A stretch of DNA of 64,000 nucleotides, taken from CAXXOK01 sp963674895 (GTDB taxonomy: Bacteria; Bacillota; Clostridia; Christensenellales; Aristaeellaceae). The DNA is taken from NCBI GenBank assembly GCA_963674895.2, contig CAXXCY010000001.1:124001-188000 (forward strand). Reading direction: 5' to 3'. Numbering within the stretch: position 1 is the first letter of the stretch; each line of letters opens with the position of its first letter. The notes below the pieces were generated by a model that was not told the origin of the DNA, did no database searches, and worked only from the letters and a program-made list of their open reading frames with translations. Position numbers and translations under genes: made by a program. Of the stretch, positions 34,973-44,513 are shown in pieces.

Positions 34973-35904
34973 CGTGATACCGCCTTTCCTTTGTAGCCGT
35001 ATAGTCCGTGGATTCCGCATACGGCCGCGGCAGCCGCGCCGTACAATCCGCCCCGGGCCCCCAGCGGGCTTGGGATGATTTCCAGTTCCGGGTTCGCCGC
35101 GCGATAGACGTGGCTGTTCACGGTTTGCCAAAGCTCCTGCCGGTACAGGTCAAACGCCAGGGAGAGCCCGCCGCCGATCACCACCCGCCGCGGGCTGAGC
35201 AGGTTGACCGCCATGCCGATCATGCGTCCCAAATATACGCCCTCCAGGCGGAACGCGTCCAGAGCGGCCGCGTCGCCTTGTCTGGCTTTTTGCGCGATTT
35301 CCTCGCCGTTTAAGGTTTCCCCGGTTTTTTCCGTATACGTACGCATCAGGCCCGGTCCCGCCGCATACATTTCCAAACATCCGTTCTTGCCACACTTGCA
35401 GGGCCGGCCGTCCTCCACGACGGTCACATGGCCGCACTCGCCCGCGCTTCCCGTGCCGTACAAAAGACGCCCTTCGGCAAACACCGCGCCGCCCACGCCG
35501 TTTGACACCGTAAGGTACAAAAAATCGTCCGTATCCTTCGCCCCGCCGAACAGCCTTTCCGCCAAAGCGCAGGCCTTCGCGTCGTTTTCGGCGTAGACGG
35601 GGAGGGAAAACGCGTCGTGCAGAAGCTTCCCGATGGGGAAATCGCGGATGCCGCTGAAGCTCGCCTCCACCCACAGGCCTTCCTCCGGATTAGCCAGCCC
35701 GGGAATCGTCACCCCGACGGCTTCCGGTAAAATATCCGGGTTTTCCTTAAGCAAAGCCCGGCCGGAAGCGACCAGCGCCCGCAGCACACCGTCCGCCGAC
35801 AGCGTATCCCACGCATGCCTTCTGGAGCACAGCACCTCGCCCTGCTCCGTGATCAGGCCGGCAACGTATTTGGATCCCCCGATATCAAAGCAAAGCGTAT
35901 TCAT
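34969..35904 (-). CDS. ROK-family sugar kinase
   Basis: 311 residues. N-terminal DIGGSKYVAGL phosphate loop, GVTIPGLANPEEGL, AENDAKACAL, the zinc-binding ROK motif CKCGKNGCLEMYAAG (about 170) and PRRVVIGGGLSLAF. ROK kinases phosphorylate free hexoses or their amino derivatives, for example glucose, allose or N-acetylmannosamine. Here it shares an operon with a PfkB kinase and a SIS isomerase, so two phosphorylations may occur on the route. Start overlaps the PfkB gene stop. Confidence 0.9.
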   Translation of the reverse strand: MNTLCFDIGGSKYVAGLITEQGEVLCSRRHAWDTLSADGVLRALVASGRALLKENPDILPEAVGVTIPGLANPEEGLWVEASFSGIRDFPIGKLLHDAFSLPVYAENDAKACALAERLFGGAKDTDDFLYLTVSNGVGGAVFAEGRLLYGTGSAGECGHVTVVEDGRPCKCGKNGCLEMYAAGPGLMRTYTEKTGETLNGEEIAQKARQGDAAALDAFRLEGVYLGRMIGMAVNLLSPRRVVIGGGLSLAFDLYRQELWQTVNSHVYRAANPELEIIPSPLGARGGLYGAAAAAVCGIHGLYGYKGKAVSR

Positions 35905-36905
35905 GCGTCCGCCTCAAACTGTTCGCGGTACAGGGCCATCATTTCCGCGGGCGCCGCCGTGCCCGTTGTGCCGAGTTTTCTGAGCGTCACCCCGGCCGCA
36001 AGGTTGCCAAGCAGCGCGGCCTCCGACATGGTCGCGCCCGCGCACAGCCCGCATACGATCGCCGCCGTGGTCGCGTCCCCCGCGCCGCATACGTCGATGG
36101 GGCCGGTTTGCACGGCCGCTGGGACGACCGTCCCTTCGTCCGCGGCGATGCCGTCCTTTCCGAGGGTGATAAACACCGGCCGTCCCGTGATCGCGCGCAG
36201 CCGCGCCAGCGCCTGCGGGACCGGCAAGTCTCCCAGGGCTTTGGCCGCCTCCAGGTGGTTGCACTTGATGATGACGTTTCGAAACAGCGCGATCCGCTCG
36301 CGGGAATCCGCAAACAGGATCAGGCCGGGGTATTTTGCCCCGATCGCCGCCAGCCCGTTGCGGACGCGCGCCGTGACGACGCCGGTATCGGTCTCCGTGA
36401 GCTGGTCCAAAATAATGATCGCGTCCACGGCCGGCGCCAGCGTCTGCGCGGCCGCCAAGAGCCGGTCCTCCACATACGCGGGGGTCGGCTGCCGGTTTTT
36501 AACGTCGAGCCTGTTTTGCTCCACGCGCACGCCGTCTTTTAAAAGCATCGGCTTCATGTATGAGGGCGTCATCCGCTCGGGGATCGTGAACAGATAGTCC
36601 ATACGGATTTGTTTTTGCTTGAGCAGCTGCCTGAGAACCCAGCCGTCGCCGTCCTCCCCGGTGAAGGAGATCACGTGCAGCTCGCCCGCGCCCAGAGCGT
36701 GCAGGTTGTTGAGCACCGTGCCCGCCGCGCCGGGGCTGACGGGATGGCGGACCACCTGCCACGCGGTTAAGTTCGTTTCCACGGAGGGTTCGTCAAGCGC
36801 CGGATCAATGTCAAACCACTGGTCAAGAAACAAGTCGCCGATGACCGCGATTTTAAGGTCCGCGAATTTCGAAAGCAGCCCATTAAGCCGTGAAGCCGTC
36901 ATCAT
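35901..36905 (-). CDS. PfkB-family carbohydrate kinase (RfaE/HldE kinase-like)
   Basis: 334 residues. IAVIGDLFLDQWFDID start, GAAGTVLNNLHALGAGELHVISFTGEDGDG (ATP/substrate lobe), and the catalytic GAGDA motif at about 274-278. Closest general resemblance is to the kinase domain of heptose-7-phosphate kinase, but there is no cytidylyltransferase domain. Combined with the GmhA-like isomerase next door it could act on a heptose or another sugar phosphate. GGGAGG precedes tandem ATGs. Confidence 0.85.
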   Translation of the reverse strand: MMTASRLNGLLSKFADLKIAVIGDLFLDQWFDIDPALDEPSVETNLTAWQVVRHPVSPGAAGTVLNNLHALGAGELHVISFTGEDGDGWVLRQLLKQKQIRMDYLFTIPERMTPSYMKPMLLKDGVRVEQNRLDVKNRQPTPAYVEDRLLAAAQTLAPAVDAIIILDQLTETDTGVVTARVRNGLAAIGAKYPGLILFADSRERIALFRNVIIKCNHLEAAKALGDLPVPQALARLRAITGRPVFITLGKDGIAADEGTVVPAAVQTGPIDVCGAGDATTAAIVCGLCAGATMSEAALLGNLAAGVTLRKLGTTGTAAPAEMMALYREQFEADA

Positions 36906-37871
36906 CTATGCCTCCCGCAGCAGCAGGCTTGCCAGGCAGCCGACCGTATCGCGGTGATTGCCCTGGACGTAGAAGCTCTCCCCGCCGTCGGCCACGGTGC
37001 GCGCCATGATGGTTTTCCACGGGCGGAAGTAGTACCTGGGGTCCGACTTCTCAGGCGTCTCCTGCACGTTCTGGCCCTCCAGCGGCAGGAGGTCGAATAC
37101 CGCCGTCGTAAAGTGGCTGATGGTCCTGTGCTCCTGTTTGGCGACGTTGCGGCACATGGACAGCGCCTTTAAATACACTTCCGGCCCGATCACCGCCGAA
37201 CCGAAGTTCAGGAACACCCCGTTTTCCAGCTTGTCGACCGTATTGCAGTAGATCAGGAAATCGCGGTAGGTTGCCTCGCCGATAGCCGCGCCGTCGGCGT
37301 TGGGCTGCTCATGGACGATATCGCAGCCGATCCCCACGTGCACCGTCATGGGCACCTGCAGGCGGTACCCGGCGGCGAGGAGGCTGTAGTCGCGGTAGGG
37401 AAAGTTGTTCTCCCAGATATATTTCCCAAGCGCCTCGCCGAAGCCGAGGCCCTCTTTCACGCCGAGGTTGACGGCTTCGTTGTACAGGCCGTCCTCCTTC
37501 CACAGGCCGAACTGCCCTTCGGAGATATACTTCGCCACGCTTTCGGTGGTCGCGCCGATCATCGCAAGCTCAAAATCGTGGATGCCGCCCGCCCCGTTGA
37601 AAGCAAAATGGGTAATAAAGCCCCGCTCCATGAGCTTAATCAGCAGCGGCGCCGCCCCGGCACGGATCACGTGCGCGCCCATCATCATCAGCACGGCCGC
37701 GTTTTTCTTGCGGGCCTCCCGGATGCGCCCGGCCAGCAGTTCGATGGTCGGATGCGTGAAGGCCGGCGCTTCGTTCACGTCCATCATCACGCTTAAATCC
37801 AGGTCGTGCTCACGTTCGCTGAGCGGCAAAAGATGTAATCTGGAACGGTCAAACTCCTGAAACGGCATCAT
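36906..37871 (-). CDS. Deoxyhypusine-synthase-like protein of unknown function
   Basis: 321 residues. LMMMGAHVIRAGAAPLLIKLMERGF followed by THFAFNGAGGIHDFELAMIGATTESVA gives an NAD-type Rossmann arrangement like the deoxyhypusine synthase superfamily. HVGIGCDIVHEQPNADG and NFGSAVIGPEVYLKALSM follow. There is no eIF5A substrate in bacteria, so it must do something else; the lysine of true synthases is not obvious to me. It lies between PfkB and HAD genes in a sugar operon, so an NAD-dependent step on the sugar is a reasonable guess. Confidence 0.6.
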   Translation of the reverse strand: MMPFQEFDRSRLHLLPLSEREHDLDLSVMMDVNEAPAFTHPTIELLAGRIREARKKNAAVLMMMGAHVIRAGAAPLLIKLMERGFITHFAFNGAGGIHDFELAMIGATTESVAKYISEGQFGLWKEDGLYNEAVNLGVKEGLGFGEALGKYIWENNFPYRDYSLLAAGYRLQVPMTVHVGIGCDIVHEQPNADGAAIGEATYRDFLIYCNTVDKLENGVFLNFGSAVIGPEVYLKALSMCRNVAKQEHRTISHFTTAVFDLLPLEGQNVQETPEKSDPRYYFRPWKTIMARTVADGGESFYVQGNHRDTVGCLASLLLREA

Positions 37872-37874
37872 CCG

Positions 37875-38702
37875 TCACCCCTTTCCATTGCGCGGGAACA
37901 ACCGGGTCCTAAGCGTATCGATCTCCCGGTAATCGGGTATGATGGCGTCGGCGCCGGCCTGAATCAGCCGCTCCCGCTTCCATTCGTCGATACCCCGGCG
38001 CGTGGTTTCGTTGGAGGCAACGCCGACAGCGTATCCCCCCACTTCCCGGATGTTTTCAATCTCCACATAGCCGTCGCCGAACCCCAGCAGCTCTTCTCCG
38101 GCCAAACGGTTGTCACAGATCAGCTTTTCGATCACCATTTTTTTGGAAAACGTCCGGTAATCCCGCTGCGCACCGTACACATGGCCTTTGAAGAACGGGA
38201 GCAGCTTAAGCAGCGCAACCTCGCTGCGGACGAATTCCTCGTCCGTGCCGCTGGCCAGGTACAAGGCGACGCCGCGGTCCGCGAGCATGGTCAGCAGTTC
38301 CCGGGTACCGGGCACGCAAAGCGTTTCCGGATCGATGCTGCCGTCTTGAAGTCCCTTGAGCCTGCCGTCGATCGTCTTAAGCAGGCGGCGGGTATACTCG
38401 TCCTTATACGCCTGGGGATCCAGCGGCGCGCCTCCCATGCCCTGAATCGTTTCCGCCAGCGCGATGCACTGGTAGATGGTCTGCTTCCCGGTATGGAAAA
38501 AGATCATCTCCCGCGCCTGCTTTTGAAGCGTTTCCCCGTCCGTTTGGTACCCAACCGGCGTCCTTTGCAGTTCCTCCGTGAAATATCCGATCATGATCGC
38601 CTGCCATCCTTCGCGGATGAGGCTGATGGTTCCGTCAAAATCCAGCACCGCGTACCGAAACGCGGCGCCGGGCGCACAAGGGCGCAGTTCCTCCCAGTAC
38701 AT
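37875..38702 (-). CDS. HAD-superfamily hydrolase (sugar-phosphate phosphatase-like)
   Basis: About 275 residues. Motif I AVLDFDGTISLI (about 17-28), motif II LYLASGTDEE, motif III lysine KKMVIEKL and motif IV GFGDGYVEIEN. The cap and order fit the beta-phosphoglucomutase/phosphoglycolate phosphatase group. ATG 38702 has AAGGGAAG upstream; an earlier in-frame ATG lacks a site. A phosphatase or mutase step inside this sugar pathway is likely. Confidence 0.85.
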   Translation of the reverse strand: MYWEELRPCAPGAAFRYAVLDFDGTISLIREGWQAIMIGYFTEELQRTPVGYQTDGETLQKQAREMIFFHTGKQTIYQCIALAETIQGMGGAPLDPQAYKDEYTRRLLKTIDGRLKGLQDGSIDPETLCVPGTRELLTMLADRGVALYLASGTDEEFVRSEVALLKLLPFFKGHVYGAQRDYRTFSKKMVIEKLICDNRLAGEELLGFGDGYVEIENIREVGGYAVGVASNETTRRGIDEWKRERLIQAGADAIIPDYREIDTLRTRLFPRNGKG

Positions 38703-38765
38703 TGCGCTTCCCTTCTGCCTGTGAGCAATCTCTATGCCGTCGTCAGGCAAGGTATCGTTATTTTC

Positions 38766-39755
38766 TCAATCCATTTTCAGCGCGGCGTCAAAGCTGACGT
38801 CGGAAGGCTGGAAGTTCATTTTTCGGGCATAGGCCAGCGCCTCCGCGGCGCCGTGCAGGCGCTCCATGCCGCTGTCCTCCCACTCCACGCACAGGGGACC
38901 TTCGTAGCGCATCTGGTTCAGCTCCCGGATGATCGCCTCAAAATCCACGTCGCCGTGGCCCAGCGAGACAAAGTTCCACCCCCGGCGCGTATCGCCGAAC
39001 TCGATGTGCGAACCCAGCACGCCGGAACGGTCGTCGCGGTTTATACGCACGTCCTTCATGTGCACGTGATACACATGCCTGGCAAAATCATGCAGGAACA
39101 CACCGGGGTTCACGCCCTGCCACAGCAGATGGCTGGGATCGAAATTAAGCCCGAGCGTCGGCCGGTAATCCAGCACCTCCAGCAGCCGTTTGGTGGAATA
39201 ATAGTCAAACGCGATCTCGGTGGGGTGCACTTCCAGCGCGAGCCTGACCCCGCACGCGTCGTACACGTCAAAGATCGGGGACCAAAGCTCCTTGATTTCC
39301 TGAAACCCTTTCTCCACCATCTCCGGCGTCGTTTGGGGGAAGGAGTACCAAAACGCCCAGATCGGGCTGCCCAGGAAGCAGGTAACGACCTTCACATCCA
39401 GCAGCTGCGCAGCTTTGGCAATGGTTTTCATCTGCCCGGCCGCCCACGCCCGGATGCCGCCGGGGTCGCCCTTGACCTTCGCGGGAACGAAGTTGTCAAG
39501 CCTCGGGTCGTACCGGTCGCCCACGCACTGCCCCGCCAGATGGCCGGACAGGGCGCCGATGGTCAGGTCATATTTGTTGAGAAGAGCCCGGTAGTCCTTC
39601 CGGTATTGCGGATCGGCCACAATGCGCTGTACGTCGATATGCGACTGGGTCGCGATTTCCAGGCCGTCGTAGCCGATCTCATGCATGGTGCGGAAAAGCT
39701 CCTCGGTCTGCAGGTCGCCGAACTGCCCGGAACAAATGGTAACAGGCCGTTTCAT
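38766..39755 (-). CDS. Sugar phosphate isomerase/epimerase (xylose-isomerase-like TIM barrel)
   Basis: 329 residues of the AP endonuclease 2 / IolE-type TIM barrel: GYDGLEIATQSHID, GALSGHLAGQ, VKVVTCFLGSP, ALEVHPTEIAFD, NFDPSHLLWQG with the metal-binding E-H-D-H set, and VHMKDVRI. It probably isomerises, epimerises or dehydrates a sugar or keto-sugar. Such proteins commonly pair with the adjacent Gfo/Idh/MocA dehydrogenase, as in inositol-type routes. GGGAGG precedes the ATG. Confidence 0.88.
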   Translation of the reverse strand: MKRPVTICSGQFGDLQTEELFRTMHEIGYDGLEIATQSHIDVQRIVADPQYRKDYRALLNKYDLTIGALSGHLAGQCVGDRYDPRLDNFVPAKVKGDPGGIRAWAAGQMKTIAKAAQLLDVKVVTCFLGSPIWAFWYSFPQTTPEMVEKGFQEIKELWSPIFDVYDACGVRLALEVHPTEIAFDYYSTKRLLEVLDYRPTLGLNFDPSHLLWQGVNPGVFLHDFARHVYHVHMKDVRINRDDRSGVLGSHIEFGDTRRGWNFVSLGHGDVDFEAIIRELNQMRYEGPLCVEWEDSGMERLHGAAEALAYARKMNFQPSDVSFDAALKMD

Positions 39756-39769
39756 CCTTCGGTTCCTCC

Positions 39770-40813
39770 CTATTGATGGATTTCGATTTCGCAGTTTTCC
39801 TGCGCGGAGCGCTCCGCCGCAAAGATCACGCGCATGGCCTGTATGGCTTCCTGCGCGTCGCAGACCGATTTTTCTCCCGTCAGCACGCTTCGCACGAACG
39901 CGTCGATCACGCCGGTGTTGGTGCGGCCGCCGGTGGTCTGCTTTTCGTTGGACGTCATTTCATCCAGCGCGAGCTTTTCCACCGTGCCGTCCGTATGCTC
40001 CACGATCAGCGAGTATACCGGATCGGCATAGCAGCGGATGATGCCCTTGGTGCCGTACAGCACCGTGGAATTGTCCTCCGGCCCATAGAACGTCCAGCTG
40101 ACATGCATCTGCCCCGTCGCGCCGCGTTTTGTGCGGTAGATACAAAACGCGTTGTCGTCCACGGAAATGGGCGTGCCGTCCGGATACTTTTTATCCAGGG
40201 TGCAAAACGTCGCCTTCACCGCCGTAATCGGTTCGCCCAGCAGATACTGCAGGAGATCCGTTTTATGGATGCCCAGATCCGCCAGCGCGCCGAACGCGGC
40301 CCGCTTCTTATCAAAAAACCAGCTGTTCTTCTGCCCCGTCCAGCCCTCGGGGCCGGGATGGCCGAACGTCGAGTGGAAGCTGAGTATTTTGCCGATCTCC
40401 CCCGCTTCTACGCGCCTGCGCGCTTCCATATGCGCCTTGGCCAGACGCTGGTTGTGCCCCAGCATCAGGATACGGCCGGCGTCTTTGGCCGCCTGCGCCA
40501 TATCCTCGCAGTCTTCGAGCGTTGTCGCCATCGGCTTTTCGCACAGCACATGGAGCTTTTTTTGAAGCGCTTTGATGGTCACGGCGGCATGATCGGCGTT
40601 GGCGACGCATACGCTGACCGCGTCCAGCCCGCTGTCCAGCAGCTCGTCGACGCTTGCGTAGGCTTTGCCGCCGTATTCCCGGACCATGCTCCGGGCGCGT
40701 TCCGGAATGAAATCATAAAACGCGGCCAGCTCACATTCGGGATTCTCCGCATATTCGGGGGCGTGCCGAACCTGCGTAATTTTTCCGCATCCGATAATAC
40801 CAATTCGCAGCAT
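39770..40813 (-). CDS. Gfo/Idh/MocA-family NAD(P)-dependent sugar dehydrogenase
   Basis: 347 residues. Rossmann start IGIIGCGKITQVRHAPEY, the CEKPMATT catalytic-lysine motif (about 93-100), GHNQRLAKAH, and the alpha/beta C-terminal domain with DLGIHKTDLLQYLLGE, where D and H face the active site. It oxidises a sugar or polyol, for example at C1 or C3. AAGGAG precedes the ATG. It follows the transporter genes directly. Confidence 0.9.
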   Translation of the reverse strand: MLRIGIIGCGKITQVRHAPEYAENPECELAAFYDFIPERARSMVREYGGKAYASVDELLDSGLDAVSVCVANADHAAVTIKALQKKLHVLCEKPMATTLEDCEDMAQAAKDAGRILMLGHNQRLAKAHMEARRRVEAGEIGKILSFHSTFGHPGPEGWTGQKNSWFFDKKRAAFGALADLGIHKTDLLQYLLGEPITAVKATFCTLDKKYPDGTPISVDDNAFCIYRTKRGATGQMHVSWTFYGPEDNSTVLYGTKGIIRCYADPVYSLIVEHTDGTVEKLALDEMTSNEKQTTGGRTNTGVIDAFVRSVLTGEKSVCDAQEAIQAMRVIFAAERSAQENCEIEIHQ

Positions 40814-40825
40814 AACCAGGTCTCC

Positions 40826-41848
40826 TTATTTTTTGTTGTTGTGGACATTCTGCAAAAGCACCGCAAGGATAATGATCGCGCCGCTGATGGCGCCGTTGAG
40901 GAAGGTGGGCACATGCGCAGCGACCAGGATGTTGTTGATGATTTTGAACATGATGACGCCCAGGAACGTGCCGATAATCTTTCCGCGCCCGCCGCTCATC
41001 GCCGTGCCGCCGATGGCGACCGCCGCGATGGCGTCCATCTCAAACAGGTTGCCGGCGCTGGCCGACGCGACGGCCATCAGGCGCGACGCGTAAATCCAGC
41101 TGCCGAAGCCGCACATCAGCCCGGTAATCGCGAACACCGCGATTTTGGTGCGGTCCACATTCACACCGGACAGCCGCGCGGAAACGGCGTTGCTGCCCAC
41201 GGCATAGATATGCTTGCCAAGCTTCGTGCGCTGCATAATCAGGCCGAAAATCAGCGCCATCGCGATGAACATCAGCATCGGGTAGGGCAGCTTCTCCCCG
41301 AATATATATACGGAACCGTTGGCAACCTCGCGGAACGCCTCGTAAAACGGTTCGGTGGAGATGCCGTTTGCCACCGTGAAGGGACCGCCCTGCCCGAAGT
41401 GGTTGATAATCGCCCGGCAGGAGGTTTGCACGGCCAGCGTCGCGATCATGGCCGGCATATGCCCCTTCGCGATCAGAACACCGTTGAACGTGCCGATCAG
41501 GGCGCCGAACGCCATGCAGAACAACAGCGTCAGCAGCACGCTGTGGGTAGCGTTGAGGACCTCGATGCCAAAGCCCGAGATAATGGCGACCTGCGCTCCG
41601 ACGGAGATATCGATCTGACCGGCGCAGATGACCATCGTCATACCCAGGGCGATGACGCCGATGGCGGAGGACTGCACGAAGATATTCGTAATATTGCGCC
41701 ACTTGAAAAAGTTGGGATTTACGGCGACGGCAATCGCGACGATCAGGATAAACGACACCAGGTAACTGTATTCCGAGAATAGCCTTCTGCCCATTGTCCC
41801 CAAGTTTACGCTGAGCGCTCCCTGCGAGCGCTTAGTGGGTTTGCTCAT
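40826..41848 (-). CDS. Sugar ABC transporter permease (RbsC-like)
   Basis: 340 residues with about ten hydrophobic helices. ALGMTMVICAGQIDISVGAQVAIISG (about 66-91) and AVGSNAVSARLSGVNVDRTKIAVFAITGLMCGFG (the permease-ATPase contact region) are typical of RbsC/XylH. A homodimer forms the channel. It overlaps the ATPase gene end by 17 bases and has GGAGG nine bases upstream of its ATG. Confidence 0.92.
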   Translation of the reverse strand: MSKPTKRSQGALSVNLGTMGRRLFSEYSYLVSFILIVAIAVAVNPNFFKWRNITNIFVQSSAIGVIALGMTMVICAGQIDISVGAQVAIISGFGIEVLNATHSVLLTLLFCMAFGALIGTFNGVLIAKGHMPAMIATLAVQTSCRAIINHFGQGGPFTVANGISTEPFYEAFREVANGSVYIFGEKLPYPMLMFIAMALIFGLIMQRTKLGKHIYAVGSNAVSARLSGVNVDRTKIAVFAITGLMCGFGSWIYASRLMAVASASAGNLFEMDAIAAVAIGGTAMSGGRGKIIGTFLGVIMFKIINNILVAAHVPTFLNGAISGAIIILAVLLQNVHNNKK

Positions 41849-43343
41849 GGTTCATGCCCTCCAAATTTGATCCTGTGGAGTAATACATTATGTTCTTTTC
41901 AGACAGCTGATCGCGATTCAAAACAGCGTTCACGCGGCCCTTGTACATTACAACACAGGTATCCGCAACCTTGAAGATTTCGGGGAACTCGGCGGAAAAC
42001 ACAACGATGGCCTTTCCGTTGCGCGCCAGCTCCAGAATGATATGATAGATTTCAAACTTCGTCCCCACGTCGATGCCCTGCGTGGGATTGTCAAAAATCA
42101 AAACGTCCGCGTTGGCTTCCAGCCAGCGGCCCAGAATCACCTTCTGCTGGTTGCCGCCGGAGAGGGAAGTGATCGGGTTTTTCGGGTTGTCGGTCTTGAT
42201 GGACAGGTTTTCCTTGCTGCGCGCAAACCGCTTCTTTTCCTCTTTGAGGTTGATCAGCAGCTTATGATAGAGCGCGTTTAAGTAAGCCATCGAATTATTG
42301 TCAATAATACTCAAATCGTTGTGTATCCCGCGCTCTTTGCGGGACCTGGGCACCATCGCCACGCCGTTGCGCATGAAAGCGCGTATGGAGTGCCGGTTCA
42401 TCGGCTTGCCCTTGATCTCCAGCTTCCCGGTATGGGGGATGATTCCGAACAGCGCGTCGGCCAGCATATCGCGGCCGGAGCTTTGCAAGCCCGTGAACGC
42501 GATAATTTCCCCCTTGTGCAGCTGAAAGGATATATCCTCGAAGCTGTTCCCGGACAGATGGTCGGCTTCCAGCGCGATTATATCCTGCCCGTAATATTCC
42601 TTATGTGTGAAATCATCTTCCGCGAGCGCGCGCCCGATCATCATCTCGGTGATCGCGCTGTCGCTGATATCGGCGATTTTCCCTTTGCCGATCAGCTTTC
42701 CGTCCCGCAGCACGTAATACGTTTCGCAGATTTCGAATATCTCCGGCATCTTATGCGAAATATAGATAAACGAAACGCCCTCGCTTTTCAGCTGCCGCAT
42801 GATGACAAACAGGTTGTTGATCTCGCGGTTGGAAAGCGCGGTGGTCGGTTCGTCCATAATAATCAGATCGCATTTGAACAGCAGCGCCCTCGCGATTTCC
42901 ACCAGCTGCTTCTCGGCCGGCTGGAGCGTTTCCACCAGCGCCCAGGGGTCTATCTTCACATGCATCCGCTCGAAAACTTCCAGCGTCCGCCTGGCCATTT
43001 CCTTTTTATTCAGCAGCCGGGCTTTATCCAGCATTTCCACCGCCAGAAAGAGGTTTTCAAAAACGTTGAGATCGTTGCAGAGATTGAGTTCCTGGTGGAT
43101 GAAGCGTATGCCCAGCTTCATGGCGTGCAGGGCGCTGGACATCCGGACCTTTTCCCCGTCCAGGAGGATCTCGCCCTCGGACGGCGGAAAGGTACCCGCC
43201 AGCACGTTCATCAGCGTGGATTTTCCGGCGCCGTTCTCGCCCAGCAGCCCCACGATCTCGCCCGGTTTCACTTCGAAATCCACGTGATCCACCGCGCGCA
43301 CGGGGCCGAAATCCATCACGATCCCTTTCATTTCAGTGAGCAA
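41832..43343 (-). CDS. Sugar ABC transporter ATPase with two nucleotide-binding domains (RbsA-like)
   Basis: About 503 residues. First domain: GENGAGKSTLMNVLAG, LQPAEKQLVEIARAL, LIIMDEPTTALS. Second domain: a degenerate Walker A GLQSSGRDMLADAL, then LSGGNQQKVILGRWL and LIFDNPTQGIDVG, where Walker B Glu is replaced by Asn. Degenerate second sites are normal in this family. A TTG at 43343 is the likely start, with AAGGAGG nine bases before it; the next ATG is at 43331. Confidence 0.9.
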   Translation of the reverse strand: MLTEMKGIVMDFGPVRAVDHVDFEVKPGEIVGLLGENGAGKSTLMNVLAGTFPPSEGEILLDGEKVRMSSALHAMKLGIRFIHQELNLCNDLNVFENLFLAVEMLDKARLLNKKEMARRTLEVFERMHVKIDPWALVETLQPAEKQLVEIARALLFKCDLIIMDEPTTALSNREINNLFVIMRQLKSEGVSFIYISHKMPEIFEICETYYVLRDGKLIGKGKIADISDSAITEMMIGRALAEDDFTHKEYYGQDIIALEADHLSGNSFEDISFQLHKGEIIAFTGLQSSGRDMLADALFGIIPHTGKLEIKGKPMNRHSIRAFMRNGVAMVPRSRKERGIHNDLSIIDNNSMAYLNALYHKLLINLKEEKKRFARSKENLSIKTDNPKNPITSLSGGNQQKVILGRWLEANADVLIFDNPTQGIDVGTKFEIYHIILELARNGKAIVVFSAEFPEIFKVADTCVVMYKGRVNAVLNRDQLSEKNIMYYSTGSNLEGMNHEQTH

Positions 43344-43368
43344 CGAAGAGTTCCTCCTTGCGTATGAA

Positions 43369-43397
43369 GAGCCGGCCGGCATAACACCGGCCGGCTC
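43369..43397 (-). other. Intercistronic hairpin between binding protein and ATPase genes
   Basis: GAGCCGGCCGG (43369-43379), 7-base loop, CCGGCCGGCTC (43387-43397), no T-run. Placed just after the binding-protein gene, where such stems often stabilise the upstream message and reduce readthrough, so the binding protein is made in excess. Confidence 0.6.
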
Positions 43398-43431
43398 CCG
43401 TCATGTTATTGACAACAGTATACCATGAAAC

Positions 43432-44457
43432 TTAGTCCAGGCTATAGCGATCCGCGTATTCCTGGCTGGCTTCGTAGGCGGCTACGGTGTCCTTGTCGAT
43501 CTCGATGGTCGGGATGAGGAACAGCTGGCCTTCGATGGCCTGACCCTGGTACTCGTCGCCATTGGCGGCGGCCACGGCCAAACGGATGGCTTCACGGATG
43601 TAGGAGGGGCTGAAGTAGTAGGTCAGCAGTTCGGGGGTTTCGATGCCCTTGAAGGTGGACAGGGTCTCGCGGCGGCCGCCCACGGAGGTGATGATCTTCA
43701 GGCTGGTCAGTTCCGCGTTGTCGCCGATCACGGTCATGATGCCGTCGACGATCTCGTCGTCATGCGTGCAGATGAAATCCAGGTCCGCAATGGTCGCCGG
43801 ATCTGCGGTGTTGAGCCAGTTCTCCATGAATTCCTGGGATTTCGCGTTGGACCAGTCGGTCTGGAACGCGTCGGTCACAAGCACAAACTGGTCGCCGTAT
43901 TCGGAGGCGCTGAGCACGTCCGTCATGCCGCCGGTGCGCTGCTTGGACACGGTGGAGCTGTCGCCGATGAAGAGCAGGTAGGTGATGGTTTCGCCCGCGG
44001 CAAGCTGATCCGCGAAGTAGTTGAGCAGGTATTCGCCCATCATGTTGCCGATCTTCTCATTGTCGCCCATGATTTCGGCGGCCATGCCGGTGAAGTTCTC
44101 AATCAGGCGGTCGTAGATGATCAGCGGAACGCCTTCGTCAACCACGTTTTGGGCCGCGTTGCGCAGCTGGTCGCCTTCCAGAGGCCAGAGCATGATGGCG
44201 TCCGGGCCCCAGGTGAGGATGTCATCCAGCGCCTGGATCTGCTTGGATGCTTCGCCGCCAACGCCCATCATGTAGTCTTCGATGACGCCGGCCGCTTTCA
44301 GCGCTTCCGCTTCCGCACGGGCATGGGCGACGCTTTCGCCGGTGAAGCCGTGGTCCGCATCCGGAGTGACGATGCCCAGTTTGACGCCTTCAGCCATCGC
44401 CGAAGTAAAGGCAAGAACCAGGGCAAGAGACAGTACCAGTGCCAGTAGTTTTTTCAT
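43432..44457 (-). CDS. Sugar ABC transporter substrate-binding protein
   Basis: 341 residues of the ribose/galactose-binding family. A signal peptide ends SAMAEG, with no lipobox. The mature part has KLGIVTPDADHGFTGESVAHARAEAEAL and LDDILTWGPDAIMLWPLEGD, then VPLIIYDRLIEN in the hinge. The ligand is unknown, probably a pentose, hexose or cyclitol. GAGGGGG precedes the ATG. It is the first structural gene after the LacI regulator. Confidence 0.9.
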   Translation of the reverse strand: MKKLLALVLSLALVLAFTSAMAEGVKLGIVTPDADHGFTGESVAHARAEAEALKAAGVIEDYMMGVGGEASKQIQALDDILTWGPDAIMLWPLEGDQLRNAAQNVVDEGVPLIIYDRLIENFTGMAAEIMGDNEKIGNMMGEYLLNYFADQLAAGETITYLLFIGDSSTVSKQRTGGMTDVLSASEYGDQFVLVTDAFQTDWSNAKSQEFMENWLNTADPATIADLDFICTHDDEIVDGIMTVIGDNAELTSLKIITSVGGRRETLSTFKGIETPELLTYYFSPSYIREAIRLAVAAANGDEYQGQAIEGQLFLIPTIEIDKDTVAAYEASQEYADRYSLD

Positions 44458-44513
44458 GAGATATTCCCCCTCTAGTTTATTTCAGCATCCTGTTTTCAGG
44501 ATGTGAATAACGT

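Noticed and set aside
34394..36905. Heptose (LPS) biosynthesis genes gmhA and hldE
   Set aside because: No nucleotidyltransferase domain, no gmhB or heptosyltransferase, and the genes lie in a LacI-controlled uptake and catabolic operon.
36906..37871. True deoxyhypusine synthase
   Set aside because: Bacteria lack eIF5A, the sequence is only distantly similar, and the context is sugar metabolism.
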